From: Psychroflexus sediminis
GTDB taxonomy: Bacteria; Bacteroidota; Bacteroidia; Flavobacteriales; Flavobacteriaceae
Assembly (NCBI RefSeq): GCF_900099815.1
Contig: NZ_FNCW01000005.1
Location: forward strand, 212,210-276,209
Length of the DNA: 64,000 nt
Direction: 5' to 3'
Shown: in pieces, positions 10,534 to 19,063 of the stretch
Layout: each line of letters opens with the position of its first letter
How positions within the stretch are numbered: the first letter of the stretch is position 1
Translations under genes and position numbers: made by a program
The notes under the pieces: model-generated
Seen by the model: only the letters and a program-made list of their open reading frames with translations
Told to the model about the DNA's origin: nothing
Database searches by the model: none

Positions 10534-10686
10534 TTATTTGCTCTTTAAAAAATCATTGACATCCTCTGGAGCCATAATTTTTTCTTCAAAGACATATGCA
10601 CCAGATTTTGGTGATTTTACCATTTTGATAGCTTTGGTAAGTCTTTTTGTTCCTGTCTGTATTGTACCAACCGATTTCTTTGCCAT
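10534..10686 (-). CDS. DUF4295 small basic protein
   Basis: Fifty residues read directly from the sequence: starts MAKKSVGTIQTG, then TKRLTKAIKMVKSPKSG, and ends with APEDVNDFLKSK. It resembles the Bacteroidota-specific DUF4295 family, which is normally encoded right after rpmG. Its small size, high Lys content and position suggest a ribosome-associated protein, but the function is not established. It starts 3 nt after the rpmG stop, and the operon terminator follows. Confidence 0.85.
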   Translation of the reverse strand: MAKKSVGTIQTGTKRLTKAIKMVKSPKSGAYVFEEKIMAPEDVNDFLKSK

Positions 10687-10689
10687 AAC

Positions 10690-10872
10690 TTATTTAATTT
10701 CTTTGTGAACAGTCATTTTCTTCATGATAGGATTGAACTTTTTAAGCTCTAGTCTATCCGGAGTATTTCTTTTGTTCTTAGTTGTAATATATCTTGAAGT
10801 TCCAGGAAGTCCAGATTCTTTATGCTCTGTACACTCCATTATTACCTGAACTCTATTGCCTTTCTTTGCCAT
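10690..10872 (-). CDS. rpmG: 50S ribosomal protein bL33
   Basis: Large-subunit protein of 60 residues beginning [18 protein letters not shown], with the family segments [18 protein letters not shown] and KFNPIMKK. It has a single Cys where zinc-binding L33 has two CxxC pairs, so this is the zinc-free (C-minus) form. It lies in the rpmB-rpmG-DUF4295 operon, 22 nt after rpmB. Confidence 0.96.
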   Translation of the reverse strand: MAKKGNRVQVIMECTEHKESGLPGTSRYITTKNKRNTPDRLELKKFNPIMKKMTVHKEIK

Positions 10873-10894
10873 AATCTTAATGCTTTATAAAATC

Positions 10895-11134
10895 TTATTT
10901 AGTCAAGAATCCTTTAGCACGAGCTTCTTTCAAAACGGCATGGATTCCTTTTTTATTGATGGTTTTTAAGATGGAAGTCGATACTTTAAGGGTGATCCAT
11001 TTATCTTCTTCAGGGATATAAAATCTCTTCTTAACCAAGTTGACGCTAAATTTACGTCTAGTTCTATTTAATGCGTGGGAAACGTTATTTCCAGACAATG
11101 CTCTTTTTCCAGTAAGCTCACAAACTCTTGACAT
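10895..11134 (-). CDS. rpmB: 50S ribosomal protein bL28
   Basis: Large-subunit protein of 79 residues starting MSRVCELTGKRALSGNNVSHA, then NRTRRKFSVNL. Only one Cys is present, so this is the form lacking the zinc-ribbon CxxC motifs. It is the first gene of the operon with rpmG and DUF4295. Confidence 0.96.
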   Translation of the reverse strand: MSRVCELTGKRALSGNNVSHALNRTRRKFSVNLVKKRFYIPEEDKWITLKVSTSILKTINKKGIHAVLKEARAKGFLTK

Positions 11135-11218
11135 TATATATACTTTTAGGTGTTATTAAAAACAGGATGCAAATTAACGACTTTTTTCTGAATTAGAAAA
11201 AATAAATTTCGCTGATTT

Positions 11219-12466
11219 TTATTTTTTTAAAATAGACTCATAAATCAGTTCCAACGCCTTATTGACCGCCTTTTGAGTCACGCGTTCCCGATGCTTACCA
11301 AACTGGAATTCGTGTACCTGGGTCTCCTGCGGGGTGGCAACAGCAATAAATACAGTCCCAATTTCAGCATCGCTATCGCCCTTGGTTGGACCGGCATTTC
11401 CAGTTGTAGCAATGGCGAAATCAGATTCGAACATCGTTTGCGCTTTTTCAGCCATAGCCTTCGTGATTTCTGAACTTACAACAGAATATTTTTCAACCAG
11501 TTCTTCTGAAATTTGCAAAACATCATTTTTTGCTGAGGTAGCATAACTTACCACAGAACCTGTAAAATACTTTGAGGCTCCGGGAATTTCAGTAAACTTA
11601 GCTGCCAGTCTTCCTCCTGTACAGCTTTCGGCAGTGACTAAAGTTTTGCCTTTCGTCGTAAAAGCTTCAGCGATTCGTTCCTCAAGCGTCTGTTCATCTT
11701 CATAACCTTTAATGATATCCCCAATAATCCTGTTGAGACTTTCGACAGCTTCATCAAGACCAGATTTCAACTCTGCTTCATCTTCTCCTCTTGCGCTCAA
11801 CCTCAGCCTCACTCTACCCAAACTTGGCAGATAAGCAAGTTTAATGAAAGGCGGCAATTGATTTTCCCAGTCTTCTATTCGATCTGCAATAGCGCTTTCG
11901 CCTAAACCATAGGTCAGCACCGTTTTATGGATAATGTATGGCGTTCTAAACCTGTCCTGAAGCCTGGGCAGAGCCTGTTCCGTAAAAATAGCCTTCATTT
12001 CATAAGGCACACCCGGCATAGAAATATAAACAACGTCATCATTTTCAAACCACATTCCCGGGGCAGTACCATATTCATTATGCAGAGGTATAGCCTGAGA
12101 GGGCATCCAGGCCTGAGACTTATTCGTCTCCAGAATAGGCGTGGAAACATACTTAGCAAAAATATCTTCAACGTGGGCCAGAACTTTTTCATCCAGCACC
12201 AGTTCGTCATTGAAATACTCGCAAAAGGTATGCTTGGTAATATCATCTTTGGTTGGACCCAGTCCTCCCGTAATAATAACAATATTAGATCGGGCGGAAG
12301 CTTCTTTTAGAGCATTGAGTATGTGAGTTTTTTCGTCTTGAATAGAAGAAATCTGATACACATCAATGCCGATCTTGTTAAGCTGTTTAGCTATGAAGGC
12401 TGAATTGGTATCGATGATTTGACCGATGAGTATTTCATCGCCTATGGTGATTATTTCTGCTTGCAT
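11219..12466 (-). CDS. cinA: CinA-family protein (competence/damage-inducible; nicotinamide-nucleotide amidase type)
   Basis: The 415-residue protein has an N-terminal MoCF-like domain ([20 protein letters not shown], then [10 protein letters not shown]). A C-terminal CinA domain contains [15 protein letters not shown] near residue 279 and TGNAGP. The C-terminal domain deamidates NMN in pyridine-nucleotide salvage, and the N-terminal domain is an ADP-ribose pyrophosphatase in some homologues. The full-length two-domain form is present. It starts 3 nt after the FAH-family gene on the same strand. Confidence 0.93.
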   Translation of the reverse strand: MQAEIITIGDEILIGQIIDTNSAFIAKQLNKIGIDVYQISSIQDEKTHILNALKEASARSNIVIITGGLGPTKDDITKHTFCEYFNDELVLDEKVLAHVEDIFAKYVSTPILETNKSQAWMPSQAIPLHNEYGTAPGMWFENDDVVYISMPGVPYEMKAIFTEQALPRLQDRFRTPYIIHKTVLTYGLGESAIADRIEDWENQLPPFIKLAYLPSLGRVRLRLSARGEDEAELKSGLDEAVESLNRIIGDIIKGYEDEQTLEERIAEAFTTKGKTLVTAESCTGGRLAAKFTEIPGASKYFTGSVVSYATSAKNDVLQISEELVEKYSVVSSEITKAMAEKAQTMFESDFAIATTGNAGPTKGDSDAEIGTVFIAVATPQETQVHEFQFGKHRERVTQKAVNKALELIYESILKK

Positions 12467-12469
12467 AAT

Positions 12470-13084
12470 TTATTTTACCTGTATTGTAAAACAAGAAGAC
12501 TCTTCTATAAAGCCCTCCAAAACATCTCCTTCTTTCACTCGACCAACTCCTGAAGGCGTTCCTGTAAAAATGATATCGCCTATTTTTAAAGTAAAGTACT
12601 GGGATACATACGCGATGAGCTCATCGATCTTCCAAAGCATTTCTGAAGTAGATCCTGCCTGAACGATTTCCTTGTTTTTTTCTAATCTGAATTGAATGTT
12701 GTTGACCTCCTGAAACTCAGTTTTTGAGATCCAGTGTTCTCCAATTACCGCCGCACCGTCAAAGCACTTTGCCTTTTCCCAGGGCAGACCTTTATCCTTC
12801 AATTGATTTTGTATATCTCTGGCTGTAAAATCAATCCCTAATCCTATTTCGTCATAATACTTAGGAGCAAATTTAGACTGAATGTGTTTCCCTACTTTTT
12901 TGATTTTGACCAAAACCTCAACCTCATGGTGCACCTCATCAGAAAAGGAAGGAATAATAAAGGGGTTATTTTTCAGTAAAACGGAAGAATCCGGCTTAAG
13001 AAAAACAACGGGATGTTCAGGTTTTTCATTTTTTAATTCAGAAATATGGCTAGCATAATTTCTTCCGATGCAAATCAACTTCAT
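12470..13084 (-). CDS. Fumarylacetoacetate hydrolase (FAH) family protein
   Basis: The 204 residues match the compact C-terminal FAH fold. MKLICIGRNYASHI is a typical start. HHEVEVLVKI supplies a metal-binding Glu. GIDFTARDIQNQLKDKGLPW and FTGTPSGVG are family signatures. Members hydrolyse or decarboxylate acylpyruvates and oxaloacetate with Mg2+, and the substrate here is open. It lies between the exonuclease (11 nt) and cinA (3 nt) in one direction. Confidence 0.9.
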   Translation of the reverse strand: MKLICIGRNYASHISELKNEKPEHPVVFLKPDSSVLLKNNPFIIPSFSDEVHHEVEVLVKIKKVGKHIQSKFAPKYYDEIGLGIDFTARDIQNQLKDKGLPWEKAKCFDGAAVIGEHWISKTEFQEVNNIQFRLEKNKEIVQAGSTSEMLWKIDELIAYVSQYFTLKIGDIIFTGTPSGVGRVKEGDVLEGFIEESSCFTIQVK

Positions 13085-13095
13085 AGGTAAATGAT

Positions 13096-13866
13096 TTATT
13101 TAGTCGCTAATTTTCTCAATTTGATGGCTGTCAAAACTTTCTTGGTATACAGAGGAAAATCAGAATTTTGAATCCAGCCGAAGTAACCGGGTTCTTTTTC
13201 GAGTATATCCTCTACTTTTTTACCTCTAAACTTGCCAAATCCAAAAACTTCTTCATCTTTTTTATTAAGAATAATAAAACCAGCGAGATCAGCAAATTTC
13301 TTGTGTGCGCTATAGGCAGAAAGCCATTTGGTATCATTTTCCAAATCTGGATAGCGATCCAGTTGAGATTTTAACACCTCGTATGTCGCATTGGTATCTG
13401 CCTCAGCACTATGCGCATCGGTCAGGTCTTTATCGCAATAAAATTTATAAGCAGCTTCCAGAGTTCTTTTTTCCTTTTTATGAAAAATAGTCTGCACATC
13501 TACGGCATTCACTTTTTTTAGATCGAAATCGATGCCAACACGCAGCATCTCTTCTGCCAGGAGAGGAATATCAAAGCGGTTGCTGTTATACCCTGCCAAA
13601 TCACAGCCTTTAATCATGGCATTGATTTTTGGAGCCAGTTCCTCAAATTTTGGTTCATTGGCCACATCTTCATCACTAATGCCGTGTATAGCTGTAGTTT
13701 CCTTTGGAATAGGAATTCCGGGGTTAACCTTCCACGTATAGCTCTCTTTATTGTTGTTTTCAAAAACCTTCAAAATCGAAATCTCTACAATTCTGTCTTT
13801 TGAAATATTAGTCCCTGTGGTTTCAAGATCAAAAAAACAGATAGGACGCGTCAATTTTAATTCCAT
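13096..13866 (-). CDS. DnaQ-like DEDDh 3'-5' exonuclease with a C-terminal accessory domain
   Basis: Exonuclease motifs are complete: FFDLETTGTN (Asp13, Glu15), GYNSNRFDIPLL (second Asp) and HSAEADTNAT (His near 152, Asp near 157). The catalytic fold ends near residue 175. The 256-residue protein continues with FGFGKFRGKKVEDI and PGYFGWIQNSDFP, which look like a DUF3820-type module. It could be a proofreading-like or RNase T-like nuclease. It is not fused to a polymerase. Confidence 0.88.
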   Translation of the reverse strand: MELKLTRPICFFDLETTGTNISKDRIVEISILKVFENNNKESYTWKVNPGIPIPKETTAIHGISDEDVANEPKFEELAPKINAMIKGCDLAGYNSNRFDIPLLAEEMLRVGIDFDLKKVNAVDVQTIFHKKEKRTLEAAYKFYCDKDLTDAHSAEADTNATYEVLKSQLDRYPDLENDTKWLSAYSAHKKFADLAGFIILNKKDEEVFGFGKFRGKKVEDILEKEPGYFGWIQNSDFPLYTKKVLTAIKLRKLATK

Positions 13867-14015
13867 TGCAAATATTTTTTTACAAAGTTAGTGTTTGAAA
13901 CTAAAGAATTCTCGAATTAACTTAAATTTGAAGTTAAGACGTGAAGCCCTAGACGCAAAACCCCATCACATTTCAAAAAAAATACTAAATTACGTGCTAA
14001 TCAATCAAGACCGGA

Positions 14016-14444
14016 ATGTCATTAAAATTTGTATCCTATATGAGTTCTCAATCTCGTATTATGTCCCAAGAAAGTATTGAGGAATTTTTATTTCAAGTTA
14101 GAGAGAAAAACAAACACTTAGCGATTACAGGGATTCTACTGCTTATTCAAGGAAAATTTGTGCAATATATAGAAGGTCCTGCAGAAGAAATCGATAAAGT
14201 TTACCAGTCCATAAGCAAAGATAAAAGGCATACGGATATGATCCTGCTTGATTCCGGAGATCTTAACGAACGTCAGTTTAAAAACTGGTCTATGGCTTAT
14301 AAAGAAGTTAATAATAAGCAGATCAAAGCCATTGTCGGAAAAGAAGACCTCAGTCTGGAAGACGCATTCCTGAAAGGCAAAGACGTTAAAAACCATCCTG
14401 TTCTTAGCGTCCTTTACGATTTTGTCAAAATGCTTTCGAGCTAA
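14016..14444 (+). CDS. BLUF-domain blue-light photoreceptor
   Basis: A stand-alone FAD-binding BLUF domain of 142 residues that senses blue light. All key positions are present: Tyr8, Asn32, Gln50, Trp91 and Met93. Their spacing (24, 42, 83 and 85 after the Tyr) is identical to AppA Tyr21/Asn45/Gln63/Trp104/Met106. Other signatures are LAITGILL, GKFVQYIEGP and FKNWSMAY. About 40 residues follow the domain, too few for an output enzyme, so signalling must be by protein contact. It stands alone between divergent and convergent minus-strand genes. The partner is not evident. Confidence 0.93.
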   Translation: MSLKFVSYMSSQSRIMSQESIEEFLFQVREKNKHLAITGILLLIQGKFVQYIEGPAEEIDKVYQSISKDKRHTDMILLDSGDLNERQFKNWSMAYKEVNNKQIKAIVGKEDLSLEDAFLKGKDVKNHPVLSVLYDFVKMLSS

Positions 14445-14487
14445 AATTTCTATTTAATGCTATCTGACATTTTAAATGCTTAAGCAT

Positions 14488-14520
14488 CGAGCCTGCCTTC
14501 CTAAGCGGAACGCAGGCTCG
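14488..14520. repeat. Palindromic element after the BLUF gene
   Basis: CGAGCCTGC (14488-14496) and GCAGGCTCG (14512-14520) form a perfect 9-bp stem with a 15-nt loop. There is no T-tract on either side. It is GC-rich against an AT-rich background and resembles dispersed intergenic palindromes. It could also stop transcription between the convergent BLUF and transketolase genes. Confidence 0.5.
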
Positions 14521-14591
14521 ACCCTAAACAAAACAATTTGAATATCATCAAAGCAAACAAAAGCGTCATTGGCTGACACTTTCATTTGGAT

Positions 14592-15548
14592 TTATTCCTT
14601 TCTCAGAATAACGGCTTCCGCTTTTTCTGCAATCGCTTTAGCATTCAATCCATATTTATCGAGCAGCATAAGCGGCTCACCGCTTTCTCCAAAGGTATCT
14701 TCGGTCGCGACAAACTCTTGTGGCGCTGGATGATTGAGGGCTAAAGTTCTAGCTACACTTTCTCCTAAACCACCCAGAAAATTATGTTCTTCTGCCGTAA
14801 CCACACATTTTGTTTTTCTGACTGATTTCAATATAGCGGTTTCATCCAGGGGTTTGATGGTGTGAATATTAATCACTTCAGCTGAAATTCCTTTTTCATC
14901 TAATTCTTTGGCGGCTTCCAGAGCTTCCCAAACCAAATGACCAGTAGCTATAATGGTGACATCGTTGCCTTCAGTGAGTGTTACCGCTTTTCCAATTTCG
15001 AATTTTTGGTCTTCAGGAGTGAAGTTAGCTACTTTAGGTCTGCCAAATCTTAAATAGACAGGGCCTTCATGTTCTGCAATAGCAAGTGTAGCCGCTTTGG
15101 TCTGATTGTAATCGCAGGTATTGATAACTGTCATTCCAGGCAGCATTTTCATCATTCCTATATCTTCCAGGATTTGATGCGTTGCGCCATCTTCACCTAA
15201 AGTTAAGCCCGCATGAGAGGCACAAATTTTTACATTTTTTCCGGAATAGGCTACCGATTGCCTAATCTGATCGTAAACTCTTCCCGTAGAAAAATTGGCG
15301 AATGTTCCTGTAAACGGAATTTTTCCGCCAATGGTCATCCCTGCTGCAATACCAATCATATTCGCTTCCGCAATTCCAATTTGAAAAAAACGCTCAGGAT
15401 GATTCTTTTTGAATTCATCCATTTTTAGCGAACCTGTAAGGTCTGCACAAAGTGCCACTACATTCGGATTGGTTTGACCAAGCTCTGTCAAGCCTGCTCC
15501 AAATCCAGATCTCGTATCTATATTTCCAGTATTTTTATATGTTTTCAT
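14592..15548 (-). CDS. Transketolase, C-terminal subunit
   Basis: The pyrimidine-binding and C-terminal domains of transketolase as a separate 318-residue chain. It contains QIGIAEANMIGIAAGM near residue 58, with the cofactor-activating Glu, CASHAGLTLGEDGATHQ, and the C-terminal HTIKPLD and TAEEHN. It pairs with the N-terminal subunit encoded just upstream to interconvert pentose-phosphate sugars with thiamine diphosphate. A distant DXS-like or pyruvate-dehydrogenase-like role is possible but less likely. Confidence 0.92.
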   Translation of the reverse strand: MKTYKNTGNIDTRSGFGAGLTELGQTNPNVVALCADLTGSLKMDEFKKNHPERFFQIGIAEANMIGIAAGMTIGGKIPFTGTFANFSTGRVYDQIRQSVAYSGKNVKICASHAGLTLGEDGATHQILEDIGMMKMLPGMTVINTCDYNQTKAATLAIAEHEGPVYLRFGRPKVANFTPEDQKFEIGKAVTLTEGNDVTIIATGHLVWEALEAAKELDEKGISAEVINIHTIKPLDETAILKSVRKTKCVVTAEEHNFLGGLGESVARTLALNHPAPQEFVATEDTFGESGEPLMLLDKYGLNAKAIAEKAEAVILRKE

Positions 15549-15551
15549 AAG

Positions 15552-15667
15552 CCTCCCCTAGCCCCCCTCCAAGGGAGAGGGAAATTCCGGGGTTATTTTT
15601 TAATTAATAATTCGTTTTATCATATTTTTAAAATTACTCCACTTCCAAGTCCCGATAGCTATCCGGG
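15552..15667. repeat. GC-rich palindromic spacer between the transketolase halves
   Basis: The 132-nt gap (15549-15680) holds two unusual strings. The first (15552-15580) is a C-tract/G-tract segment, CCTCCAAGGGAGAGG. The second (15651-15667), CCCGATAGCTATCCGGG, is palindromic apart from one inserted base. Both look like dispersed intergenic elements and no gene is visible. Confidence 0.5.
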
Positions 15668-15680
15668 GAAATTGAGAATC

Positions 15681-16526
15681 TTAATAATCGCCAAGGGTTT
15701 CCGGGTTCTGAGCCAGAGCGGTTTCCAGTTGTTCGTCATTAGGAGCTTTTCCATGCCAGGCATGAGTTCCCATCATAAAATCAACACCATTCCCCATTTC
15801 AGTGTCCATCAGTATGACGATAGGCTGATTATTACCTGTCAGTCCTTTTGCTTCTTCCAGGGTTTTCCTGATTGCTTCAACATCATTTCCTTCCTTAAGC
15901 TCCAGAACTTTCCAGTCGAAAGCTTCAAACTTTTTCTTTAAGTCACCGAGCGGTAACACATCATCTGTAGCGCCATCAATTTGCTTTTTATTGTAATCGA
16001 TTGTCGCTATAAGATTATCCACCCCTTTAGAGCCAGCATAAAGTATGGCTTCCCAGTTTTGTCCTTCCTGCAGTTCACCATCGCCGTGAAGACTATAAAC
16101 CAAATGAGAGTCCTTGTTCATTTTTTTGGTATGTGCAGCACCTATAGCTACAGACATTCCCTGCCCCAGAGAACCCGAAGCTATTCTGATTCCCGGAAGC
16201 CCTTCATGCGTGGTGGGATGACCCTGAAGTCTGGAATCGATCTTTCTAAACGTACTGAGTTCCTCTACTGGAAAAAATCCAGATCTAGCTAAAACGCTGT
16301 AGAATACAGGCGAAATGTGACCATTGGACAGAAAGAATAAATCTTCGTTTTTACCATCCATATCGAAGTCTGTAGAGTATTCCATAACCTCCTGATAAAG
16401 AACCGTAAAAAATTCTGCACAGCCCAAAGACCCTCCAGGATGGCCGGAGTTTACCTGATGCACCTGACGAAGAATATCTCTTCTTACTTGTGTGACAAAA
16501 TCTTGCAAATGTTGTGTTGTTGACAT
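15681..16526 (-). CDS. Transketolase, N-terminal subunit
   Basis: Thiamine-diphosphate-binding half, 281 residues from the ATG at 16526 (MSTTQHLQDFV). HQVNSGHPGGSLGCAEF lies at the N-terminus. The TPP/metal motif SLHGDGELQEGQNWEA is near residue 148, with IDYNKKQIDG after it. A longer frame from 16556 adds ten weakly conserved residues. It is transcribed before the C-terminal subunit, 132 nt away, and the two would form one enzyme of the non-oxidative pentose phosphate pathway. Confidence 0.92.
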   Translation of the reverse strand: MSTTQHLQDFVTQVRRDILRQVHQVNSGHPGGSLGCAEFFTVLYQEVMEYSTDFDMDGKNEDLFFLSNGHISPVFYSVLARSGFFPVEELSTFRKIDSRLQGHPTTHEGLPGIRIASGSLGQGMSVAIGAAHTKKMNKDSHLVYSLHGDGELQEGQNWEAILYAGSKGVDNLIATIDYNKKQIDGATDDVLPLGDLKKKFEAFDWKVLELKEGNDVEAIRKTLEEAKGLTGNNQPIVILMDTEMGNGVDFMMGTHAWHGKAPNDEQLETALAQNPETLGDY

Positions 16527-16643
16527 GAGATAAATTAAAAATTTAAAATTCCTCAAAAGTAAGGATTTATTATAAGATACTCAGCTGGAGAAGAATCAAT
16601 CCTAATATCTTTGAGTCTGGGAAATTGTTTTGATAGAGTTGAG

Positions 16644-16651
16644 TATCTTTG
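16644..16651 (+). promoter_or_regulatory. Candidate promoter for tgt-lptG
   Basis: TATCTTTG matches TAnnTTTG, 20 nt before the ATG at 16671. A TTG at 16625-16627 is a possible -33 element with slightly short spacing. Confidence 0.5.
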
Positions 16652-16670
16652 CAGGCTATTTAGGATGCAT

Positions 16671-17801
16671 ATGAAATTTGAATTACTGAGCAAAGACCCG
16701 AATTCCAAAGCACGGGCAGGGAAAATCACAACAGACCATGGCGTTATAGAAACGCCTATTTTTATGCCTGTAGGGACCATTGCTACTGTAAAAGGCGTTC
16801 ACCAAAGGGAATTGAAAGAAGAAATAAACCCGGATGTTATTCTTGGAAACACCTACCACCTTTACTTACGCCCCGGAACCGATATCCTAAAAAAAGCCGG
16901 AGGACTCCACAAATTCATGAACTGGGACAGGAATATCCTTACTGATAGCGGAGGCTACCAGGTATATTCCCTTTCAGCTAATAGAAAAATAAATGAACAG
17001 GGCGTCAAATTTAAATCCCATATAGACGGCTCCACTCATCTGTTCACTCCAGAAAGCGCTGTAGATGTGCAACGAGAAATTGGAGCTGACATCATCATGG
17101 CTTTCGATGAATGCACACCCTACCCCTGCGATTACAACTATGCCAAGCGATCTATGCACATGACACATCGCTGGCTGGATCGCTGCATGACTCATATGAA
17201 GAAAACCTCCCCTCTATATGGTCATGATCAGACTCTGTTTCCTATTGTACAAGGAAGTACTTATAAAGATTTGAGAAAACAATCTGCGGAGTACATTGCC
17301 AATGTGGGTGCAGAAGGAAATGCAATTGGAGGGTTATCTGTTGGAGAACCCAATGATGAAATGTATGCCATGACCGAAGTCGTAACTGAAATTTTACCTG
17401 AAGACAAACCCAGATACCTCATGGGAGTTGGCACACCTTCCAATCTTTTGGAAAATATTGCCTTAGGCGTGGACATGTTCGATTGTGTTATGCCTACGAG
17501 AAATGCAAGAAACGGGATGTTATTTACTGCTGAAGGCACCATCAACATCAAAAATAAAAAATGGGAAGACGATTTTTCTGTTCTCGATCCTGCGGGTTAT
17601 ACCTGGGTGGATACAGAATACTCCAAAGCTTATCTCAAACATTTATTTTCCGTAAAAGAATTATTAGGCAAACAAATTGCAACTATTCATAATTTAGGAT
17701 TTTATCTTTGGCTGGTGAGGGAAGCAAGACGACAAATTCAGGCAGGAACCTTTAGAGCTTGGAAAGATATCATGGTAAAAAAATTATCGGTAAGATTATA
17801 A
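16671..17801 (+). CDS. tgt: tRNA-guanine transglycosylase (queuine tRNA-ribosyltransferase), zinc-ligand-depleted
   Basis: Exchanges guanine-34 for preQ1 in GUN-anticodon tRNAs. It is 376 residues from the ATG at 16671, which gives MKFELLSKDPNSKARAG. It carries DSGGYQVYSL (general-acid Asp near 89), AIGGLSVGEP and DMFDCVMPTRNARNG (nucleophile Asp near 270). The bacterial zinc site Cys302/Cys304/Cys307/His333 (E. coli numbering) aligns to Gly309, Thr311, Asp314 and His340, with the same 26-residue spacing to the His. All three Cys are therefore absent. It lies 10 nt before lptG. Confidence 0.95.
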   Translation: MKFELLSKDPNSKARAGKITTDHGVIETPIFMPVGTIATVKGVHQRELKEEINPDVILGNTYHLYLRPGTDILKKAGGLHKFMNWDRNILTDSGGYQVYSLSANRKINEQGVKFKSHIDGSTHLFTPESAVDVQREIGADIIMAFDECTPYPCDYNYAKRSMHMTHRWLDRCMTHMKKTSPLYGHDQTLFPIVQGSTYKDLRKQSAEYIANVGAEGNAIGGLSVGEPNDEMYAMTEVVTEILPEDKPRYLMGVGTPSNLLENIALGVDMFDCVMPTRNARNGMLFTAEGTINIKNKKWEDDFSVLDPAGYTWVDTEYSKAYLKHLFSVKELLGKQIATIHNLGFYLWLVREARRQIQAGTFRAWKDIMVKKLSVRL

Positions 17802-17811
17802 ACTTTGGCTT

Positions 17812-18888
17812 TTGAAAATAATTGACTGGTACATACTGAAAAGATACTTAGCCACATTTGTTGCGCTGTTACTGATGTTTATCCCGATAGGCATCATCGT
17901 AAATCTTTCAGAAAAAATCGATGATATAAAAGAAAACGAGGTCCCTTTAGACGAAGTTTTGATTTTTTACGGAAACTTTACCATTTATTTCGCCAATTTA
18001 CTTTTCCCTATATTTTTATTCCTTTCAATTATTTGGTTTACTTCTAAACTCGCTAACAATACTGAAATTATAGCCATCTTGAGTTCGGGGATCTCCTTCT
18101 GGAGATTTTTAAGGCCTTACCTGATAGGAGCAACTTTGGTTTGTGGTATAGCTTTAATTTTTACTATGTATCTCGTTCCCAATGCCAGTCAGGGTTTTAA
18201 CGAATTCAAGTATAAATATTTCAAAAAAGGAAGACAGGCTCAGGAAACTACAAATGTTTACAGGCAGGTCAATGATAACGAATTCATTTTTGCAACTAAC
18301 TTTCAGCCTAAAACGAGAACGGCAAGAAATTTCACTTTGGAACATTTTGAAGACAATGAAATGAAATTTAAAATTTCGGCTTCCAGATTGAAATTTAACC
18401 CTGCAGACTCTACTTACACGCTTAATAATTTTGAAAAAAGAATCATTCAAGATCGAGAAGACCTCATCTATAGAAAAACTTCTCTGGATACGGTTTTACC
18501 TTTTGAATTTGATGAACTTACCCCCGTAGAATACATTGCAGAAACCCTAGATTACGGAGAGTTAAAAGATTTTATTGCTACCGAAAAACGGAGAGGCTCC
18601 TCCAACATAAGCAATTACCAAATCGTTGCTTACAAACGCTGGAGTGTGCCAATTTCTGCCTTTATACTTACCATTATTGCTGTATCGGTTTCAGCGATGA
18701 AAAGACGTGGCGGCATGGGTGTAAATCTGGCGATAGGAATCGTTATTGCCTTTGGCTATATCTTTTTGGATAAGGTGTTTGGAACCATTGCAGAAAAATC
18801 TACGTTTTCACCGCTGATCGCGGTATGGTTTTCTAATATCTTGTTTGGAATTCTCGCTATTTATTTGCTCATCAAGGCTAAACGCTAG
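17812..18888 (+). CDS. lptG: LptF/LptG-family lipopolysaccharide export permease
   Basis: Inner-membrane subunit of the Lpt ABC machine that extracts lipopolysaccharide toward the periplasmic bridge. The 358-residue protein has three N-terminal membrane segments (about 12-34, 52-75, 98-120). A large periplasmic beta domain (about 130-270) follows, then three C-terminal segments. The start is TTG at 17812, 10 nt after the tgt stop, as no ATG lies near. LptF is the alternative name. The ATPase partner lptB is at 23.2 kb. Confidence 0.88.
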   Translation: MKIIDWYILKRYLATFVALLLMFIPIGIIVNLSEKIDDIKENEVPLDEVLIFYGNFTIYFANLLFPIFLFLSIIWFTSKLANNTEIIAILSSGISFWRFLRPYLIGATLVCGIALIFTMYLVPNASQGFNEFKYKYFKKGRQAQETTNVYRQVNDNEFIFATNFQPKTRTARNFTLEHFEDNEMKFKISASRLKFNPADSTYTLNNFEKRIIQDREDLIYRKTSLDTVLPFEFDELTPVEYIAETLDYGELKDFIATEKRRGSSNISNYQIVAYKRWSVPISAFILTIIAVSVSAMKRRGGMGVNLAIGIVIAFGYIFLDKVFGTIAEKSTFSPLIAVWFSNILFGILAIYLLIKAKR

Positions 18889-18956
18889 TGAGTCGTGAGT
18901 CGTGAGTCGTGAGTCGTGAGTCGTGAGTCGTGAGTCGTGAGTCGTGAGTCGTGAGT
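18889..18956. repeat. Heptanucleotide tandem repeat (TGAGTCG), 9.7 copies
   Basis: Sixty-eight bases of perfect 7-bp units TGAGTCG begin immediately after the lptG stop codon. The copies are identical, so the tract is recent or actively homogenised and is likely to vary in copy number between strains. Confidence 0.95.
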
Positions 18957-19063
18957 AAATTAGAAAAATTGAAATTCTTGATTCCAATATTCTTTGTTTT
19001 CTTTATTCTGCATTCGGTATGATTTGTAACAATAGCCAGGACAAGATTAAAGATTTTAACGCC

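Noticed and set aside
9997..10548. 183-residue plus-strand open frame opposite ftsY
   Set aside because: Fully antisense to the FtsY GTPase motifs, of low-complexity Ser/Pro-rich composition, with no family resemblance.
13895..14080. 61-residue plus-strand frame ahead of the BLUF gene
   Set aside because: It overlaps the BLUF start in another frame and shows no domain.
15474..15941. 155-residue plus-strand open frame across the transketolase gap
   Set aside because: Antisense to both subunits and the palindromic spacer, with no recognisable domain.
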